DNA from: Paludibacteraceae bacterium
Lineage (GTDB): Bacteria > Bacteroidota > Bacteroidia > Bacteroidales > Paludibacteraceae
Length of the DNA stretch: 64,000 nucleotides
Assembly: GCA_024693065.1 (NCBI GenBank)
Contig: JAILLP010000030.1
Span: 182,593 to 246,592, forward strand
Direction: 5' to 3'
A model generated the notes under the pieces. That model was not told the DNA's origin. It searched no databases and worked only from the letters and a program-made list of their open reading frames with translations. The position numbers and the translations under genes are program-made. Positions 18,975-27,376 of the stretch are shown here, in pieces (positions within the stretch are counted from its first letter, which is position 1; each line of letters opens with the position of its first letter).

Positions 18975-19109
18975 TACTTTAGCGTCGTGGAATGACATCG
19001 GTCGAATATGATATTGACAGGTTGTCCTTCCCATTGGAATTAGACCCTAAATTGTGTTGTTCTATATATTATTATGTGGTTGGCCCATTGAGAAATGCGC
19101 CAACCTTTT
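18975..19109 (+). ncRNA. Candidate small RNA between promoter-like box and terminator
   Basis: The candidate runs from just after TACTTTAG (18975-18982) to the terminator at 19078-19109. No open frame of useful length is present. It could equally be the 3' end of the SNF2 transcript or an upstream leader of the secreted pair at 19226. No known RNA family is recognised. Confidence 0.25.
19078..19109 (+). terminator. Hairpin terminator with GNRA loop
   Basis: GGTTGGC (19078-19084) pairs with GCCAACC (19099-19105). After a C-C mismatch four more pairs (19086-19089 with 19094-19097) close a GAGA tetraloop. TTTTA follows. Confidence 0.75.
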
Positions 19110-19225
19110 ATGAAAAATAGGGGGGCTATTTCCTGATGAACAAAAAAATGAGTATAATTGTGTTCTAAAAGTATTTCGGTTTAGGTGTTTAATATAATTG
19201 GTGAAATTTTATAATAATTAATGAT

Positions 19226-19702
19226 ATGAAGAAGAAGTTTTTTCCGGCTATATTGCTTTTCGCCATGTGCTCATTTGCGGTGCAAGCGGCGACTACAGTC
19301 TCTGTTTTAGAAAAAAATGGTGGATTGAAGAGTTATCAGGTTGAAGAATCTGGTAAGATGTACTTTTCAGGGGATGGGTTGATGATACAAGAAAAGTCTG
19401 GTTCTCAGGCTGTTTCGGTCAATGTGTCCAACATCAAGAAGATTACATTCTCTTCTGTCTCCGTGGGTGTGGATGGAAATGCTGCTGAACAGATTGCTCT
19501 TTTCGCATTCCCGAATCCTGTAAAGGATGTCGTATTCCTTGCAGGAGTGAAGAATGGCGAGAAGGTTTCTGTATTTGCGGCGAATGGATCTTTGGTGAGT
19601 GAAATCTCGTATGAGGAAGAAGGTATTAATTTATCTTCTCTTCCGTCAGGAGCATATGTGCTTTCTGTGTCGGGAAAATCTATTAAAATCAGTAAGTTAT
19701 GA
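19226..19702 (+). CDS. Short secreted protein with T9SS type A sorting domain
   Basis: This 158-residue protein has a signal peptide (FPAILLFAMCSFAVQA), a domain of about 60 residues (TTVSVLEKNGGLKSYQVEE to NVSNIKKITF), and a C-terminal sorting domain of about 75 residues (FAFPNPVKDVVF, then LSSLPSGAYVLSVSGK). The tail is the typical type A signal of the type IX secretion system, so the protein should cross the outer membrane. There is almost nothing besides the small domain and the tail, which is unusual for such cargo. Its stop overlaps the next start (ATGA), and the N-terminal domain resembles the start of that next protein. No function can be assigned; pairing with the downstream protein is likely. 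Confidence 0.85.
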   Translation: MKKKFFPAILLFAMCSFAVQAATTVSVLEKNGGLKSYQVEESGKMYFSGDGLMIQEKSGSQAVSVNVSNIKKITFSSVSVGVDGNAAEQIALFAFPNPVKDVVFLAGVKNGEKVSVFAANGSLVSEISYEEEGINLSSLPSGAYVLSVSGKSIKISKL

Positions 19703-21594
19703 AAAAAATTATAATCTCAGGCGTTGCGTTGCTTTTCTCTGTATTCGCATGGTCTGAATATTCTATGATTATTCATCGTTCGGGGGGGAAACTTTCTTTC
19801 GCCGATTGTCCGACTGTGGATAGCGTGAAGTGTGTGGGGGGGAATTTCAAGTTGTATGAGAATGGGGAAGATGTTTCCGAAATCCCCTTTCAACAGCTGG
19901 ATAGCTTGACCTTCGTGGATGCGAATCAATTGGTCCCTCGTGACACGGTTTATGTCACCTTTTCCGAGGGTAGCGTCAAGTGTGTGAATCCCTACCAATC
20001 TTCTGTGGAGATTAAGACGGATGGGGCTTGTGTCAACGTGAATTCGTTGGCCTATCAAAAGGATATTGTTTATGTTCTTTCCGGCTCCTCTTCCAATGGA
20101 TACTTCGCTATCGATTCTGAAAGGAAATTCAAGGTCATCATGGATAATTTGACTTTGACTTCGAACAAGGTGCTTCCTCCTATCCGTTCTTTCTCTGGAA
20201 AGACGATGACGATTGCGCTCAAGGGGAAGAATAGCTTGACGGACTCTGCGAACGATACTGCTAATGCGGTGATCCGTAGCAAAGGACAAATCATTTTTGA
20301 ACAATCTGACGGTTCGCTTGTGGTGAACGCTAAGCAGAAACGCGGCATCCAAACGGGTGACTATATAGAGGTTAAGGGCGGAGATATTACCGTCAACTCC
20401 GACTTAGGCAATTGCGTACGTGTCAAGGATTACTTCTGGATGTCGGGTGGTAAGTTCGCTATTAACGGTGGCGGATTGAATGTCACGAATGGCTATTTCA
20501 GATTGGGGAATGGCTCATTCACTGCTACTTCCAACATGGATAAGGTCAAAATCATTGAAATTGAGTCTGAACTTCTCGATGAGGATGAGATGACGGTCAC
20601 TGACGCTGAACATGGTGCTTTCTGGATGACCAGTGGTGTGCTGACTATCGAGTCTAGTGCGAAGGGCGCCCGCGGTATCAAGGCCGATGGTGACGTCAAC
20701 GTGTATGGTGGTAAAATCAAATGCGTATTGACCGGTACTTCCGTTTATGATGCGGAGGATGGCTCTACGAATACTACGGCTATCAAGGCGGATGGTTGTA
20801 TTAATTTCATGGATGGTACTCATGAGTTTTCAGCTACCGCTTCCGCTACGGGTGCTCGTCTCCTCACAGGTGACTCGGGCTTGACCTTCGATAATGGAGT
20901 TTCGTTGACGCTGTCGAACGCCTCCTCTTCATTCGCTTACCTTAACTCCTTGAGTGAGGATAAAGTGAAAGTCAGCTCTTTGATTAAATCGGACAAGAAG
21001 ATTGTGTTCAATATGTCTAGTTTATATCTCCGTTCGACTGCCACGATTGATGGTGCCTACGGTATCGTTTCGGATGCAGATATGGAGGTGAATGACAACG
21101 CTGTCATTGTGATCGAATCCGCTTCCGCTGATGGTGTCTATGTCGATGAGGAGAAGAACGGTAAACTGGTCTGCAACGGTGGTTATATCTCAACCTGTTC
21201 GAATGGAGGAAGAGCATATTCCTGCCCGATCGCTGCGAAAGGCGGTGTTTGCGTCGGCGTTGGAAAGTATAAACATAATGGCGGATTCGCGAATTCTTCT
21301 TATGGAACTGCCGGGGATCTTTCGTATGATTTCACGCCTTTCCAGGTGTTGGATGAGACGGGTGCTGTTATTTTCTCTCACAATGGTAAATTCATGGATG
21401 GCTTATCTGCTAACAAGCTTAGCATTAGTGCCAAACTTTCTAAGGACCAAACGTATACGTACAAGGTCGGAGGAAAACTGACAGGCGGTGATGTGATAGG
21501 ACCATCTGGCTTTGTTTCTGGTGGAACTTATTCGGGCGGCGAGGATTATGATGTGACAATCTCTCGTACAAACATCCTGAATCCGATCAGATAA
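19699..21594 (+). CDS. Secreted beta-helix protein, carbohydrate-binding domain type
   Basis: This 631-residue protein has a signal peptide (IIISGVALLFSVFAWS). An N-terminal domain of about 60 residues (MIIHRSGGKLSFADCPTVD to PFQQLDSLTF) resembles that of the preceding short protein. A long body of short beta-strand turns follows (VIMDNLTLTS, KGGDITVNSDLGNCVRVKD, KADGDVNVYGGKIKC), typical of right-handed parallel beta-helices and of the carbohydrate-binding domain family DUF4353 (PF14262). The end (GGTYSGGEDYDVTISRTN) shows no T9SS sorting tail. It is translated with the upstream gene through a 4-bp overlap and followed by a terminator. Binding of a polysaccharide at the cell surface is the likely role from the family. 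Confidence 0.8.
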   Translation: MKKIIISGVALLFSVFAWSEYSMIIHRSGGKLSFADCPTVDSVKCVGGNFKLYENGEDVSEIPFQQLDSLTFVDANQLVPRDTVYVTFSEGSVKCVNPYQSSVEIKTDGACVNVNSLAYQKDIVYVLSGSSSNGYFAIDSERKFKVIMDNLTLTSNKVLPPIRSFSGKTMTIALKGKNSLTDSANDTANAVIRSKGQIIFEQSDGSLVVNAKQKRGIQTGDYIEVKGGDITVNSDLGNCVRVKDYFWMSGGKFAINGGGLNVTNGYFRLGNGSFTATSNMDKVKIIEIESELLDEDEMTVTDAEHGAFWMTSGVLTIESSAKGARGIKADGDVNVYGGKIKCVLTGTSVYDAEDGSTNTTAIKADGCINFMDGTHEFSATASATGARLLTGDSGLTFDNGVSLTLSNASSSFAYLNSLSEDKVKVSSLIKSDKKIVFNMSSLYLRSTATIDGAYGIVSDADMEVNDNAVIVIESASADGVYVDEEKNGKLVCNGGYISTCSNGGRAYSCPIAAKGGVCVGVGKYKHNGGFANSSYGTAGDLSYDFTPFQVLDETGAVIFSHNGKFMDGLSANKLSISAKLSKDQTYTYKVGGKLTGGDVIGPSGFVSGGTYSGGEDYDVTISRTNILNPIR

Positions 21595-21608
21595 TTATGT
21601 ACACTTAG

Positions 21609-21643
21609 GCGGAGCGTCGAAAACCGATGCTCCGCTTTTTTTT
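21609..21643 (+). terminator. Terminator of the secreted pair, abutting vsr start
   Basis: GCGGAGC (21609-21615) pairs with GCTCCGC (21629-21635), extended inward by three to four pairs, and is followed by eight T (21636-21643). The ATG of vsr begins at the next base. Confidence 0.85.
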
Positions 21644-22165
21644 ATGGATAAGATTACCCCAGAACAACGAAGTAAGACGATGTCTCGTATTCGTAGCAAG
21701 AATACGAGGCCAGAACTTATCGTCCGCAAATTCCTTTATGCGAATGGTTTTCGCTACCGGTTGAACGTTCGTTCGTTGCCGGGCACTCCTGATATTGTCC
21801 TGAAGAAATATCACACCGCAATCTTTATCAATGGTTGCTTTTGGCATGGGCATGTCTGCCAACAAGGACGGATGCCTAAATCGAATGTCGCTTTCTGGGA
21901 GAATAAGATCGCCCGCAACCAGGAGAGGGATGAGGAAGTGCGTGATAAGCTGCGCGCCATCGGATGGCGAACTATGGTGGTTTGGGAGTGTCAGTTGAAG
22001 CCTGCTGTGCGGCAACAGACCTTGGAGGGCATTGTTTACCTGCTGAATGAGGCATTCCTCGATTTGTATCGCAAGAAGCCTGTTATACCGTATAATGGGT
22101 CGAGCCCTGATGCTGAGCAACGTATGGTCGCAGAGGAGGCGCCTCGGTATGGACAGAACGATTAG
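21644..22165 (+). CDS. vsr: Very short patch repair endonuclease
   Basis: This 173-residue protein is a Vsr endonuclease, which nicks DNA 5' of T-G mismatches that arise when 5-methylcytosine is deaminated. The start MDKITPEQRSKTMSRIRSK is typical. The catalytic core shows the Asp of GTPDIVL near 47 and the histidines of NGCFWHGHVC near 65-70, and cysteines for the structural zinc are in HVC and WEC. The C-terminus is some 30 residues longer than in the E. coli enzyme. Vsr genes usually accompany a cytosine methyltransferase gene, but none is in this window. The ATG directly follows a terminator T-run, so it is either leaderless or read by passage through that terminator. Family assignment is secure. 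Confidence 0.92.
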   Translation: MDKITPEQRSKTMSRIRSKNTRPELIVRKFLYANGFRYRLNVRSLPGTPDIVLKKYHTAIFINGCFWHGHVCQQGRMPKSNVAFWENKIARNQERDEEVRDKLRAIGWRTMVVWECQLKPAVRQQTLEGIVYLLNEAFLDLYRKKPVIPYNGSSPDAEQRMVAEEAPRYGQND

Positions 22166-22252
22166 GGTGTAGGGAGTGTCGGGAAGGATGTTGCCTCCAT
22201 CCCTTTAGACTCCGAAGAATGGCGGTTTATTCCCACTCTTTTATATGAAAGA

Positions 22253-22294
22253 AGGTCTCTCCACCTCCTGCGGAACAGGACGGTGGAGAGACCT
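22253..22294. terminator. Bidirectional terminator between convergent genes
   Basis: A perfect 12-bp stem (22254-22265 with 22282-22293), extended by one A-T pair, carries a 16-nt loop between the ends of vsr and the minus-strand beta-helix gene. T-rich sequence follows on each side, though not as a pure run. Confidence 0.75.
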
Positions 22295-22318
22295 CCGAAT
22301 TTATTGTACTCTGTTTTG

Positions 22319-25300
22319 TTACTTCTGTGATTTCACAAATTGGAATACGCCATCACGACCTTCATCCCCTAGCTTTAGGAAGTAGAATCCTTGAGGTAGG
22401 TCTGATATGTTAATTGAACCATTGGAAGATGATCCTCCCATAACTGTATGTCCTAACATGTCTTGGATCATATAGACGAAGTTTGAACAGTTGGTTACGT
22501 GAAGCACGTCCGTTGCTGGGTTCGGGTAGATGCTCTTGTTACCTGCCAGTTGGTTCTCTACTCCTGTACCCTCATTTGACAGTACAACTAATCTGTATTT
22601 TACTACGAGCTCACAACCGTTTGGTCTCTTGAGTACTTCGTAGATGTCGTCATAGAATCCTGCCTCCGTGTATGTTATGTCCAAGAATTTTTCACCCACA
22701 TAGATCGTGTCTATAGGAAGGATGGTGGTGTCGGTGACACATTGGCAATTCTCGCAACAGAAAGGATCGGAGAGATTGCTGGTCCCCTCTGCTTTGTATG
22801 TTGCTGTGGCGGAGAAACAAATCGTATCACCATGTCCAGAAAGTTTTTCTGCAGGGATGGCAAATGAGAATGCACCTGTGCTATCTGTCACCGTATTGCC
22901 CAAGAACACATGTGCCGTTTGAAGTCCTCCGTTTGTGGCGAAGAGTTCGACAGTAGATACCCTGAACGTGTCCGTAGTTCCCTCGACGAGAATGCGGTCA
23001 TTGTCCTTTTTAACTTGGATGATGGACGGAATGGCCAATTGATAGCTAGTCCGACGGTCGCTTATGGCCTTCCCATTTGTCCCGAAGAAGAGGTTCTCTG
23101 TGATTGTCGTGTAATAGTCTTCATAATGTACGCCACCTTTCCCGTTGAAACCGATCAGGTTGCCTTTTATGTTTTGGTCTTGTCTGCTAGTCTCCATATA
23201 TATGCCATATTCTCCATTTGGCATCGGATCACCTTGTGGTGTCACACCGATGTAATTGAAGGATGCGTTACAAGCTGTCATGGTGCCTTGGCTGAAAATA
23301 CCATGTCTCTTGTTGAATCCGATGTAATTGGCGCTATCCAAGCTGGATGGGAAGTTGACCTTACTTCTGGCTCCGATGAGCAGACCGTCTGAACCGTTGC
23401 CTAAGTCGTTGAAGTTTTTGTCTGTTCCGATGTAGTTGCCTTTTACGAGATTAGTTCCTCCGTTAATGACAATGCCAATGCTGTCATTGCCGGCAATAAT
23501 GTTGCCCTCGACGATTGATGATATGGTTGTCATCTCGATTAAAACACCGATGTCAAAGCCTTTCACGTCCCCGTTGGCATTTATGCCGACGAGATTGTTT
23601 ATTATATTGGCCGTATTCCCGGACATGCGTATGCCTATGCCTTTTTCTTTGTCGTTAACGCTTCCGTCTCTTGTGATGATACAGTTTTTGATGGCTGTCA
23701 TTTGACCGCCTGTGCCATTTTGGAATACTCCAAATTGCATGTTTCCTGTAATGATTGTACTATCAATCTCTGCATATCCATCTGTCACGATGCCTCCTTT
23801 ACATTCTGATCCTGAAACATAGCAATTCTTTGCTATTAGGGTGTCACTACCGTTGACAGCTATGGCGGAATAGGTGTGATTTCCTATGATAGAGTCATTG
23901 TACAATATAGTCTTTCCTTTGTGGGAGGCAAAAATTGCATTTGTGCTGTTCTCTTTCCCCACCACGACGCTATTTTTCAATGTAATGGTAAGTCCTGGTT
24001 GTTTGTTCATTTGTTCATTGTATGCACCATGTTCGAACTCTGTCTCGAACCTTAGACCGTCAAAGACAACATCACCACTGGTGTTGATTCTGAAGTAACC
24101 GGTTTTCAAGAGAGTGGTGTTCTTGAAAGGTGTGGCAACATCTCCTGTTTTTGCATCGGCTGGATAACTTCCGATGATAGTCGTCGGACGGGTGATTTGG
24201 ACTTCTGTTTTTTCTGCCAATTCCTGCAAGTCGTATGTTCCTGCCGCCAAGTGGAAGGTGACGCTATCGGGAACCCTTTCCATCATAGAGACGAAGCCCT
24301 TCCCGTCCATCGCATTCTCCCAGCTGGAGCCGTTTCCTGTTCCATCCATCTTTACAAAATATTCCTTTCGGTTTTTGCTGTAATAACTATAGGTTTTACT
24401 AAGTGCGCTCGTCTCGTTCGAGTAACTGGATGTGGCGGAGAAGCTAGCTGCGTAAGACATAATTCCCGTTTTGATGGAGAAGTTTCCTTCAGCATCTGTG
24501 CTGTCGGATGCTATGAGTTTTGTCGCAGTCTCGGATTTCCCGTCGTTGAGGTAAAGTTCGATATAAGACGCTCCTATAGAATCTGCTTTGCCTGTTATGA
24601 TTAGATATCCGTCTTCGTCTTCTTTGATGGAAGTGATGACCGGAGCTGACAATGGGTTATTCGTCTCAATCGCCTTGTTGATGGAACGTACCAACGTTGT
24701 TTTGAGGAAGAGCGTGTTGGTGATGGACGAGGAGACGTAGCTGGATCCCTCGCCTGCATGTGGGTAGCTCGTATATATGGCGGAACTGTCGTTCATCTCA
24801 AATACGCAGTTGTCAACCACAAGATTGTATGGACTATATTCGGAGACGGAATAGACTCCATAACCTTTGTTTTTGTAAATGGAACAACCCGTGATAGTCA
24901 AGTTACCATCTGTTGTCGTTTTCACGCCTGTGCTGCCATTCCTTGCGATGAAACTGTTTTTCAGGACTGTCTTATGAGGACTTTGGTGGATATATAGCCC
25001 CCCCTTCGCATTAGGCATCGGGGTTGAATCCGGAGTCACACCTACATAACAAGATTCAATGGTGAATTGCGTGGCTCCACCTTCAAAATTAATGCCATAT
25101 CTGCCGTTGTTCCCTATGAAATTGTTCTTGAATTCAGAAGGAACAGTGGACGATGTTGCGATTGATACTCCATCTTCTCCATTCCCCAAGGTTTCGAAAT
25201 TCGAGTTCGTACCGATATAGTTGTTGCTAAAGACGTTTAGTACTCCTCTTCCATTGATGATAACGCCGGATGTCTTATTACTGGTAATGGTATTCCCACT

Positions 25301-26446
25301 AATCGAGTCTATTGTAGTTCTTACAATCTCCATTCCCACGTTGTTGTCGGATATGACATTGTTGTATATGTGAGTACATATGCCCGCAATGTATATTCCA
25401 TGTGCTTGGTTGGACACAATGGTGTCTCCAATGATATTCTTGATTGTTGTTTGGCTTGTGTATATGCCTGTCTCGTTGTTGCCTATGTAGCTGTTGCAAA
25501 TGGAATCTATTTCGTTCTGGATTGCCTTGATTGCGGTTCCGTTTTCAGTGAAACGACATTTGTTGATGACATGTGCGCTACCATTTATGGCTGCAGTCGA
25601 GTTTTGAGAGAATATACAGTTGTAAAAGTCTCCAGATCCCGTGTAGGATGCGCTCTCGTTGCTTTTGAAAACACAGTTGTACGCTTTGCCCGAAAATTTA
25701 CGTATGCCTTCTGTGTTTCCTGAAATGGTACAATTACGGAGGATGAGATTCTCGTTGTTCCCCCCATCAATTCCTCGGACGCTGTTGTTTAAGAATTGGC
25801 AATCGGAAATCGTTGCGGAGGCTGAAGCATCTATTGTCAATCCGATATTTTTTCCTGAGAAAAGACAATTGTTTATGCTGGTGACTGTTGTTGCTGGCAA
25901 GTACAACGCACCATAAGTGATTCCGTTGCCGTTGGTGAATTTACAGTTTGTGATCGTATCAACCACTGACGATTTGATTTGAAATGTAGTTGTTTTCGTA
26001 TCGTCTACAAACTCCAGATTTTTCAGAACCACGTGATTAGCATTCGAAATAGAAAAGTAGTTGCTATATGTAGCAATCTTAGCACCATTCTTTCCTCCGT
26101 CGATTAATGTGTATGTCTCGTTGGAGATTTCTTTCGCCACATGAGAGGTTACTTTGATGGTGTCATTCGCCTTCAGGTTGAAGATGATCGCACACGAGTC
26201 GGTGGAGTATTTGTTCACGGAATCCACTGCCGCAGGTAATGATCCCGGGTCCGCTTTCGCCTCATTGTCTATGTAAACATAGGAGGTCTTTGTGACTTCA
26301 AAACGGCGGATGGCCGCGTTACTCATGTTGGGTAGAAGCATTATCCCCAACAGAAATAGCACCTTCTTGACGAAAGATGCGGTAAACTCATTGTCCCGAT
26401 GCCGCTTTTTGTGCGTGCCTTCGGTGAAAGTAAAACTTTTTTTCAT
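22319..26446 (-). CDS. Large right-handed beta-helix protein with T9SS type A tail
   Basis: This 1375-residue protein starts with a basic stretch of about 28 residues ahead of the hydrophobic core VLFLLGIMLLPNMSNA, so the signal peptide is long. Two similar halves follow. Each has many parallel beta-helix turns (NCLFSGKNIGL, GNTITSNKTSGVIING), the marker YVGVTPDSTPMPNAKGG or YIGVTPQGDPMPNGEYG, and then an Ig-like segment (GKADSIGASYIELY; EGTTDTFRVSTVELF). Near the end CENCQCVTDTTILPIDTIY precedes a type A sorting domain (SIYPNPATDVLHV, LPQGFYFLKLG). It should be exported through the type IX system. Beta-helix proteins of this kind bind or cut polysaccharides; I see no catalytic signature. Its promoter lies about 330 bp upstream. 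Confidence 0.88.
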   Translation of the reverse strand: MKKSFTFTEGTHKKRHRDNEFTASFVKKVLFLLGIMLLPNMSNAAIRRFEVTKTSYVYIDNEAKADPGSLPAAVDSVNKYSTDSCAIIFNLKANDTIKVTSHVAKEISNETYTLIDGGKNGAKIATYSNYFSISNANHVVLKNLEFVDDTKTTTFQIKSSVVDTITNCKFTNGNGITYGALYLPATTVTSINNCLFSGKNIGLTIDASASATISDCQFLNNSVRGIDGGNNENLILRNCTISGNTEGIRKFSGKAYNCVFKSNESASYTGSGDFYNCIFSQNSTAAINGSAHVINKCRFTENGTAIKAIQNEIDSICNSYIGNNETGIYTSQTTIKNIIGDTIVSNQAHGIYIAGICTHIYNNVISDNNVGMEIVRTTIDSISGNTITSNKTSGVIINGRGVLNVFSNNYIGTNSNFETLGNGEDGVSIATSSTVPSEFKNNFIGNNGRYGINFEGGATQFTIESCYVGVTPDSTPMPNAKGGLYIHQSPHKTVLKNSFIARNGSTGVKTTTDGNLTITGCSIYKNKGYGVYSVSEYSPYNLVVDNCVFEMNDSSAIYTSYPHAGEGSSYVSSSITNTLFLKTTLVRSINKAIETNNPLSAPVITSIKEDEDGYLIITGKADSIGASYIELYLNDGKSETATKLIASDSTDAEGNFSIKTGIMSYAASFSATSSYSNETSALSKTYSYYSKNRKEYFVKMDGTGNGSSWENAMDGKGFVSMMERVPDSVTFHLAAGTYDLQELAEKTEVQITRPTTIIGSYPADAKTGDVATPFKNTTLLKTGYFRINTSGDVVFDGLRFETEFEHGAYNEQMNKQPGLTITLKNSVVVGKENSTNAIFASHKGKTILYNDSIIGNHTYSAIAVNGSDTLIAKNCYVSGSECKGGIVTDGYAEIDSTIITGNMQFGVFQNGTGGQMTAIKNCIITRDGSVNDKEKGIGIRMSGNTANIINNLVGINANGDVKGFDIGVLIEMTTISSIVEGNIIAGNDSIGIVINGGTNLVKGNYIGTDKNFNDLGNGSDGLLIGARSKVNFPSSLDSANYIGFNKRHGIFSQGTMTACNASFNYIGVTPQGDPMPNGEYGIYMETSRQDQNIKGNLIGFNGKGGVHYEDYYTTITENLFFGTNGKAISDRRTSYQLAIPSIIQVKKDNDRILVEGTTDTFRVSTVELFATNGGLQTAHVFLGNTVTDSTGAFSFAIPAEKLSGHGDTICFSATATYKAEGTSNLSDPFCCENCQCVTDTTILPIDTIYVGEKFLDITYTEAGFYDDIYEVLKRPNGCELVVKYRLVVLSNEGTGVENQLAGNKSIYPNPATDVLHVTNCSNFVYMIQDMLGHTVMGGSSSNGSINISDLPQGFYFLKLGDEGRDGVFQFVKSQK

Positions 26447-26777
26447 TATTGATATATTTAAAATGTTGTTGCGTAGTTGATGCTGTTGGGACTCGTCCTT
26501 CCCCTATTTTCCATTGGGGAATAGCCATTCTTTTGCCTTCCATTGCGCTTCGGTGTATTTTGTATACATCCCTTCCTCCGAAAATGTTTTCAATTGAAAC
26601 CTAGTGGTTCCCATGTGGCGGAGCTGATAAATGTCGCCTTTGAACGATGAAATCCAAACCATTACTTAAATATTCAAATTCAGTTGTTTATCTGTTAACA
26701 CATTATTTTACAACATCATATTCCACGAAAAATGTGATTTTTGTAATCGTCATGGAAATTATGTGGTTTCCTTGGTG

Positions 26778-26808
26778 CAAAGGTATATGTTTTTTGTAAA
26801 ACATCAAA
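26778..26808 (-). promoter_or_regulatory. Promoter of the large beta-helix gene
   Basis: On the minus strand TTTG (26805-26808) is followed after 19 bp by TACCTTTG (26778-26785), an excellent consensus match. It would leave a leader of about 325 nt before the ATG at 26446, long for a single structural gene. Confidence 0.75.
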
Positions 26809-27079
26809 CAAAATGTATAAATTTAACATAATCATATTCGTGGATGTTATTTCTACGCTTGGATTGTATGTTGCGTGAGGAAAACAAGAGCAGCGGAAAA
26901 CGTTTTGTTCCCCGCTAATGATCTTCCCAGACAATGACTCTTGCCTTATGTGGTAATTGTCCTTGGATGAGTGAAGACTTTTATTTATTCATTATGGCTT
27001 ACTTTCTTGTACAGAATTATCTTCTATCCTTTTTTCGGACAACTCTTTTTATTGTGTTTTATTGTTCCTCCGAACATTG

Positions 27080-27087
27080 CAAAGGTA
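27080..27087 (-). promoter_or_regulatory. Orphan -7 box TACCTTTG
   Basis: On the minus strand TACCTTTGCA is identical to the -7 boxes of both tRNA promoters here. No TTTG is seen at the -33 position, and no gene follows for more than 600 bp. It may be a relic or may drive a small RNA ending near the hairpin at 26892-26916. Confidence 0.35.
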
Positions 27088-27192
27088 TGGAGACACGTCG
27101 GGCTGTGAAATCGCTATATGTAGCTATTTGGCTCTCTTTTATTCCCTAAAAGGGTGTATGGATAGGGGTGTGGTAATGTTTTTTTATAAAAA

Positions 27193-27224
27193 AAAAGCTA
27201 CGACATCGATTTGTCGCAGCCTTT
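27193..27224 (-). terminator. Terminator of tRNA-Asn
   Basis: On the minus strand 27212-27224 pairs with 27193-27205 through G-T wobbles, with a 6-nt loop, and is followed by a long T run. Confidence 0.75.
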
Positions 27225-27227
27225 GTG

Positions 27228-27301
27228 CTCTCCCTCTTGGACTTGAACCAAGGACCCCCTGATTAACAGTCAGGTGCTCTAACCGACTGAGCTAAGGAAG
27301 A
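27228..27301 (-). tRNA. tRNA-Asn (GTT)
   Basis: The minus strand gives a 74-nt cloverleaf: acceptor TCTTCCT/AGGGAGA, D stem GCTC/GAGC, anticodon stem CCTGA/TCAGG with loop CTGTTAA (anticodon GTT), and T arm CTTGG-TTCAAGT-CCAAG. The discriminator is G, and CCA is not encoded. Confidence 0.95.
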
Positions 27302-27322
27302 GTGTTTCTCTCTTTTGCGGTG

Positions 27323-27354
27323 CAAAGGTAAGTTGTTTTTGCGGAGTCTCCAAA
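27323..27354 (-). promoter_or_regulatory. Promoter of tRNA-Asn
   Basis: On the minus strand TTTG (27351-27354) is followed after 20 bp by TACCTTTG (27323-27330), a full consensus match placed about 22 nt before the tRNA 5' end. Confidence 0.85.
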
Positions 27355-27376
27355 TAATTGGGGAACTATTTTTGCA

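Larger units (their letters stand above)
18821..19225. other. Intergenic region with promoter-like box and hairpin
   Basis: These 405 bp contain no convincing protein gene. TTACTTTAGC at 18974-18983 resembles a -7 box, and a strong hairpin terminator follows at 19078-19109. The stretch between could be a short RNA of about 110-120 nt. The remainder up to the ATG at 19226 is AT-rich and holds a weak -7-like TATAATTG near 19192. Confidence 0.5.
26447..27227. other. Long intergenic region with two minus-strand promoter boxes
   Basis: This stretch of 781 bp up to tRNA-Asn contains no convincing gene. It holds the promoter and a leader of about 325 nt for the beta-helix gene, an orphan -7 box (27080-27087, minus), a hairpin at 26892-26916 that is stable only in the minus-strand RNA, and the terminator of tRNA-Asn. 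The short frames present look like chance. Confidence 0.55.

Noticed and set aside
26716..26934. 72-codon minus-strand frame
   Set aside because: It spans the consensus promoter of the beta-helix gene and reads as chance sequence.
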